Assembly: GCA_034401135.1 (NCBI GenBank)
Contig: JAWZSP010000004.1
Span: 1,798,001-1,862,000, forward strand
Reading direction: 5' to 3'
From: Volutella citrinella
Lineage: Eukaryota; Ascomycota; Sordariomycetes; Hypocreales; Nectriaceae
Length of the DNA: 64,000 bases
Part shown: in pieces, positions 58,466 to 64,000 of the stretch
Layout of the letters: each line of letters opens with the position of its first letter
Position numbering within the stretch: position 1 is the stretch's first letter
Program-made: the position numbers and the translations under genes
Notes under the pieces: generated by a model
Seen by the model: only the letters and a program-made list of their open reading frames with translations
Database searches by the model: none
What the model was told of the DNA's origin: nothing

Positions 58466-61400
58466 TTATCGTGCTGACTGTCCTCGCCTCTTCGGGTTGC
58501 CACGGCTGGGTCGTTTCTTTCCTGAAGAGGACTTTTGATCGCCGCCCTCGATAAACTTGATCAGTTCATCGATGCTACGGGAATCAATCTGTGAGGAGGA
58601 TCCCGCTCCGCCCTGAGATCGGGCGGACGACGCCTGCGTCGGTGGAGTTGTTGTATTAAATCGAATTCCGGACCGAATGCGACGGGCTTCCAGATCCTTG
58701 GCGTGTTTGGCAATGGAGACGGCGTTCTGAGTCAATTGCTCTAGCCAACTCTCGGCTTCCTTCGTGTTCTTGTCCTCGGGTCCAAGCTCGGCCAGGAACG
58801 CATTGTATGATTCACGCATTCGGCTGACAGCTCCCTTGGAGTCGTGGTCAAGCGCCAGGGCCTGCGCGAGTTGGAACAGCAGAGTGGCCGAGTTCACAGA
58901 CTGCTTGCCAAACACAGACTCGCATACTCGCAGCGATTCCTCAAACCAGAGTCTGGACTCATGGTACGCCTTCAGATGCTGGAGCATCACGGCAGCATTG
59001 TTGATAGTTGTGATGGAGTCTGGGTGGCCGCTTCCATAGATGAGATTCCACATCTTAAGCGCGTGCTTAGAGTAGACGAGGGCCGCCTTGCTATCACCTA
59101 GTTGGTGAAGGAAGAGACTTAGGTTGAGATAGTTGAGGAGAGTCTCGGACGAGTCAACACCGACAGTGCGCTCCGCAACAATGATGGCCTTCCTGGCCAA
59201 TTCCACCGCAGCTTCCTTGTCATCCAGTTGGTAGTAGAGCATGGAAAGGCTGTTGTAGACTCGAGCAACCTCGGGGTGCAGGATGCCATAAATTTGCTCA
59301 TGCAGCGAGAGAGACTCGAGGAGGAGCTCTTGGCCGAGCTTCTTCTGGTTCTGAAGAATCGAAATACGGCCGGCTTCGAGAGCTTCCTCGGCCAGCGCAC
59401 TTCGTGGGCAGGAGTCCTTGATCAGGGGAACCAAATCAACGATGTCGTCAGGGGTAAAGGTGTGGGGGATGACAACAGCGCTGGCAGTGGTAGGCGACGC
59501 GTCGCGGGCAGCAGCCTTCTTCTTCTTCTTCTTGGACTCGCCGTTCGCTTGTCCGTTGGCAGCAGCTGGGCCAGGAGTAGAAGCAGGAGCAGCATCGTCA
59601 GTCACTGCCTTGGGCGTGAACTGGTAATCCTTGGCCAGAACCTGAATGCCCATTTTCAAGCAAACTTCACGAAGAAGCTGAATGGGACGAAGATGTTCGA
59701 ACCAATCAACGTCCAGATCATACCTGTATCGCTTGAGCGTCTCGGCCTCGATGCTTTCTCTGAGACTTTCAGGAGTCATTTGATCAAATGACCAATCGAC
59801 GTCAGTGTAGAGTGACCTCGTCGCAGGATCAATGTCGGCAGTGGGCTTAGGGTTGAAGCCAGACCCAAGCAGGCAGTTGAGGAGATGCGAGACGCAAGAG
59901 GAGGTAGCTGTCGTAGGCAGGTGGCGCAGATAGAGAGCAGCCACATGCTTGAAAGACCGGGCAACCATGTCCTGGACGCAAATCTCCCGGAGACACTGAA
60001 GCCTGTTGCTGGCCTTCTCACTGAGCTCTGTAACCTTGCCTAGATATCTCATGTTGACTCCGCGCTTGTGCAGCAATCGGCTGAGCGATTGTCCGTCCAT
60101 AGGGAAGCTGATATCGGACTCTGACAGCTCACGGAGGAGTTCAGGAATAACCTGGTCGCGCAGGTACTTTCCTGCCGCTCTCACCTCTTCCTCATCCGCG
60201 GTCAATTCAGACCTCTCCTCCTCAGACTGAGGGGTTTGGCCACTGAAGGCGTCTGGGTTAAGGGCGAACTTGAACTTGGACAGGTCGGGCTGGGGAGTCT
60301 CCGTCTTCGAATCCTCATCCTCTTGCTCCTCTTTCCCTTCCTTCGCAGCATCTGACGACTCCTTTGCCGATGACTCTTTGTCCTTTGACTCTTTCTGCTG
60401 AGCGAGCTCCTTGTCGACCCATTGCTTCATTCGGTACCGTCCAAACGAGTCCACAAGCTCGGGACGTAAGACGGTCATACGGTGCGGGTAGCGCTCATCC
60501 TCATCATCCTCATCATCTTCCAGCCAAGCGATGTCCAGGGGAGTGATTCTGTAAAGGTCAAGGACGTATTTACGTCCATCGGTACCCATCAGTCCCTTAG
60601 TTTCGACGCTCGCTTCGAGGTCAAATCTTTTGCCGTCCTTATCCCACACTGGGTGCTTCTTGACTTTGAGAGCCCTGGAAAGATGAGAGAAGCCCTCAGC
60701 AAAACGTTCGTCTGCCGCCACGACGTCCTTTCCATCAACCGCTCCGTAGTCAATCTGGTTCTCGCCAGGTTCGCGTTGCTTGAAGATACCAGGAACGATG
60801 CTCTGTCCAACAATACGCTTTCCAGCGTAATCAACCACCACAGTGGCGGGAGTGAAGAGACCATCGATATCAAGCTGGTTGACAAGTTTCACACCTGCAA
60901 CATCCTTGCCAGTAGCAACCCGGGCAGCCTCATCTCCGCCTTCGGAAGTGAAAGTCCCGACACCGTCGGCACCGAACGAGAAGAAAATGTTGTTGAAGAC
61001 GAAAATTTGGGCGTCTCGACACTCGGTAGGGTTGAGGGGGGAGATTTCGCCTCGGGCCACCATGACAGCACCTTTCGTAGCTGCGTCATTGTAGTCTGCA
61101 AAGAGTTTAGAAATGAGGCGCTCTCGGAAAACCCGATCCTGAACTGTCTCCCGAGGCAGCTCCTTGGCCGACTGGAACTCTTCATTCCAATCTCGCAAGG
61201 TTTCTGTGTTGTCCACTCCAGACAAAAGATAGGTCTCCTGGGATCGCGCGGGGTCGGCCACATGGGTACAGAGAGCGGAGCTTGGCGCCGGCACAGTCCA
61301 CGGGATGGCGGGTGCGGCGTTGGTGATTTGGAAGGTAGCCAGGGGATCCCGCTGATTGTTATACTCTTGAAGTTGGGCGAATGAGGCGGTGAAGGAGGGC

Positions 61401-62407
61401 GAGAGCATCTCAAATAGGCTAAGAAGTGAGTGCGCAGCCTGTCCCTTGGGTGCGGGCTTTGGGAAAGGGTCGAATTTCGCGTTCGACGACTTATTCACGT
61501 AGAATCCTCCCACGTGAGATGTAATCTGGTGTTGCTCTCCTTCATTGGTAGTGACAACCAAGTACAGAAGGTGACCGCGCTGCCTCAAGTGGCAAGGAGG
61601 TGGGTTCCAAGATGACAAGGAGATGGATTTGACCGTCTTGGGAGCGGGGTCGGACGGCTTTGGCAGAAGGGAAGTCAAGGACGGAGTGGCCTGGAAGTCA
61701 TAATCCTTCATTGGCGTCTCCGTGGAAGCTGGGTCCGCACTCTCCTGGGCCTCGACAGAGACATTCTCGAAGAGCGATAGTCCCGGGAGCACGCCTTGGG
61801 TGATTTCAGAACGGTCGCCGGCAGCCCCGATGAGTTCGCGGATGCGGACAAGGTGAATACGGGCTTCCTTCTCCGTGTACGGGTCCTCAATCAGGTGAAA
61901 CTCGGGATTTTCGTCCAAATCGGGAATCTCGGCAATCGGAATGAAGTCGTTGATCTTCTCGCCACGGTATTCGAGGTGGAAGCATGTGTATCGGAAGGCC
62001 GCAGGTAGGTCGATGACGGACTGGCGAATTTCGTGGACTTGCTCCTGGGAAGAAACCTGTAATTACCCGTTAGCCCTTGTGTTAAAGATGCAAGCTGCCA
62101 AGCTCAAGTTAGACTTACCATGATCTGCATCTTTTCTGACTTGTCCCCAGGCAGAACAATCGACAGATTTAGCAGCGCTGCGACAGGTCAGTTAATCCTG
62201 GTGGAGGGGTAACAGCCCACAAGGAACTACCTTCAGCACCAGAGTCGGCCTCGGCGACGGGCCCGGGGTTGACGGACTCCTCGGACGCATTGGCTTCATG
62301 GCGATTCATTAGTCTGGGTTCATATTTTTGCTGCGGTGGCCGCATGTAAGACCTCGATATCCCATACCTTGGGTAGCCTCAGCGGGGGCCTGGGATTCGG
62401 AAGCCAT
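58466..62407 (-). CDS. CLU1: Clustered mitochondria protein Clu1/CluA
   Basis: Five exons on the minus strand (62368-62407, 62231-62293, 62119-62177, 58466-62056 with small N-terminal exons) give 1250 residues, the usual length for the family. The first small exons encode MASESQAPAEATQ and an acidic stretch, then LLNLSIVLPGDKSEKMQIMVSSQEQVHEIRQSV, a ubiquitin-like N-terminal module. The central CLU domain (about 340-590) and the eIF3-p135-like region (about 690-890: VLAKDYQFTPKAV region upstream of the linker) follow. A Lys-rich linker (GESKKKKKKAAARD) separates them from the tetratricopeptide-like helices (about 940-1150: ARVYNSLSMLYYQLDDKEAA, HPDSITTINNAAVML). The C-terminus is Ser/Gly/Arg-rich. 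Clu1 binds mRNAs for nuclear-encoded mitochondrial proteins and keeps mitochondria dispersed. Loss causes clustering. Four introns are crowded in the first 350 nt. Confidence 0.93.
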
Positions 62408-64000
62408 TTTCAAAAGCGTCAGGATGAAACAATTAGACAGACAAAGGGCGGACTAATTGATGGAAAAGGAGAAGGAGGAAACTACCAGGCAGGCATGGAG
62501 CATGCACCGGTACAGAGGCTGTTAGGAGCAATCTTTACAATTTTGATCTCGCAACAACCGAGCGGTGGACGAAAGGGAAAAAAAAATACGGCTACGAATT
62601 ACTGGTTGACGGCAATGTCCCGGCACATGGGGTTCTCGGGACCTACCCAGGGTATCCGAAGGCCCATGCACAGCAAGGTACATGCCACCGCTCCAAACCT
62701 AGCCTGCGGTCCATGTACTTCTGGCTGATGGCCTGGCCCGAAACGAGGAAAGACCCAGAGCACTAAGCCGAGTCTAGGTCAAGGGAAACAGCTGCTAAGC
62801 CAGCACTTGACAGATTGTCGCATGACAATATCGAATGAATCCGAATACTAACATTATTTCGCATAAAGCAAACGCTGCACTGCGGGACTGTCGATCTCGC
62901 AGTGACAGCCATGCTGGAGCATGATTTTCCGTCAAAATGGCTTGGCTTAATGGCAACCGTTGGGACCGTTGATGCATGCCCAACTGTGGGATGAGAGCCC
63001 TTTGACGCTGCAAACGCGGGCAAGTGATGGCTGTGGCCTTTGGTCCTCTGTTGGTGGGTGGTCTGCTGCTTCCCACCTCAATGCTGCCGATTGAGTCACC
63101 TACAATAGAAAGAGCAGCAAACTCACGCCCGCCTACTGAAGAGTGGCACCTTGCCGCCGCAATGCCATTGCCAACTGGCAACTTCACTCGCAGCTAAATG
63201 TATAGAGCAGATTCGGCCTGCCGGAGAAATGGCGCTTCTGAGAATTCATGATCGGCTTGGTGAGAGCATACGTAGTAGTGCGAAAGAAAAAGTCTCGAAA
63301 AAGGAAGCGTCAGGAGAGCAGTGAACATGGCGTGTTCTGCCACTCTCGGCTCCTTATCAAGGAAGCCCTGTGCTGCTCCCCTGAAACAGTTGATTGAGAC
63401 TTGAGTTGACAGGGGGCCCCTGGGAACGATACAATCTGGCAGTGTCTGATCAAGGCAATCACCCCATTCACATGTGTGCTGGCTTCCTATAGAGTGCGTT
63501 TGTCCTTCGATTTCTCAGGGTTTTGCGGGGGACCTACACAAAGTTGCGAGAATGGCCCTAAAACTTGATGGCCCTCGGAAGGTCACACAAAACACATGGA
63601 ACACCGAAACGGCATCTAGTATCGCCGTGTGTAAACCTGTATCCTTGTGTGGCTGTTTCGTAGAGAGCCCTGGACCGCTGTGGTCTCCTTGCAGGCTCTG
63701 TCTCACCTTCAAACAGGGCGAAACGGTAGGCTGGGCTGGCGTTTGGTTGCGGGATCGAGATTTTGCGATGCCGCGCCTCGGTCTGGGAGAGACGAGAGGC
63801 AGAATGAATGGTGGGGGGGGTTTCGTTGGGAGCAATGGGCGCGACCCGCTGGAAGGGTAAGTCCACCAAACAATCATTGTTCCGATCAGAAGCCCTGCTG
63901 CAAGATCGTCGGTTATGAGACTGGAGATGGCACCAACCCTCCGCTCGGCAGGTGGGCATCGATACGGGACATCAAACGATCACAGCAGCAGTAAGAGGGG
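62408..64000. other. Intergenic region, CLU1 promoter to right edge
   Basis: The 1.6 kb upstream of CLU1 contain its promoter. Open frames on both strands (for example 63474-63860 and 63558-63959) overlap antisense and show no domain or splice pattern, so no gene is called. Confidence 0.6.

Noticed and set aside
63474..63959. Two antisense frames (128 and 133 codons) at the right edge
   Set aside because: They overlap on opposite strands, have no domain and sit in ordinary upstream DNA; a gene continuing past the edge cannot be excluded.

Overview
The window is nuclear DNA of a filamentous ascomycete. The genes are split by short introns (52-184 nt, GT-AG, many with a CTAAC or CTGAC branch site just before the acceptor), codons are GC-rich, and the protein families are those of Pezizomycotina. 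Among these are two Zn2Cys6 regulators, a C2H2/fungal-specific-domain regulator, DUF7137, SCA7/Sgf73 and a fungal CLU1. The style of the proteins suggests Sordariomycetes, probably Hypocreales; that is an inference, since no species marker was compared. I rebuilt 20 protein-coding genes by joining open frames across introns. Every exon set gives a whole number of codons from an ATG to a stop.

Layout (start-stop, strand). 2.2-3.1 kb DUF7137 membrane/secreted protein (+). 3.6-5.1 CDK10/CDK11-type (PITSLRE) kinase (-), divergent from 5.5-7.2 NDUFAF7 (+). 7.6-9.6 Ptm1/GOST seven-TM protein (-), divergent from 10.3-12.2 U-box cyclophilin CYP8 (+). 12.5-14.7 Zn2Cys6 regulator A (-). 16.4-17.5 GH16 wall glucanase-like protein (-). 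18.7-21.3 C2H2 regulator (-). Then a 6.6 kb interval with no supportable gene. 27.9-31.8 Ras exchange factor CDC25 (+). 32.6-33.4 hydrophilic repeat protein (-). A 3.3 kb gap. 36.7-38.7 Zn2Cys6 regulator B (+). 39.4-40.9 SGF73 (+). 41.8-43.0 NOSIP (-), divergent from 43.5-44.8 tafazzin (+). 45.3-46.4 PHO85 (-). 47.4-49.5 septin-like P-loop GTPase with a C-terminal membrane segment (+). 50.2-51.9 DML1/Misato (+). 52.6-54.6 poly(A) polymerase (-). 55.7-57.8 FHA-forkhead factor (+). 58.5-62.4 CLU1 (-).

Functionally this is mostly conserved housekeeping: mitochondrial upkeep (NDUFAF7, tafazzin, DML1, CLU1), growth and cell-cycle signalling (CDC25, PHO85, a CDK11-like kinase, forkhead), and transcription or RNA processing (SGF73, PAP1, two U-box proteins of the NOSIP and PPIL2 type). 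There is no biosynthetic cluster, transposon, tRNA or rRNA that I can support. The least conventional items are the septin-like GTPase with degenerate G motifs, the paralogous Zn2Cys6 pair sharing an exact intron position, a long upstream ORF whose stop overlaps the CDC25 start, and splice-dependent ends in the forkhead and CDK genes.
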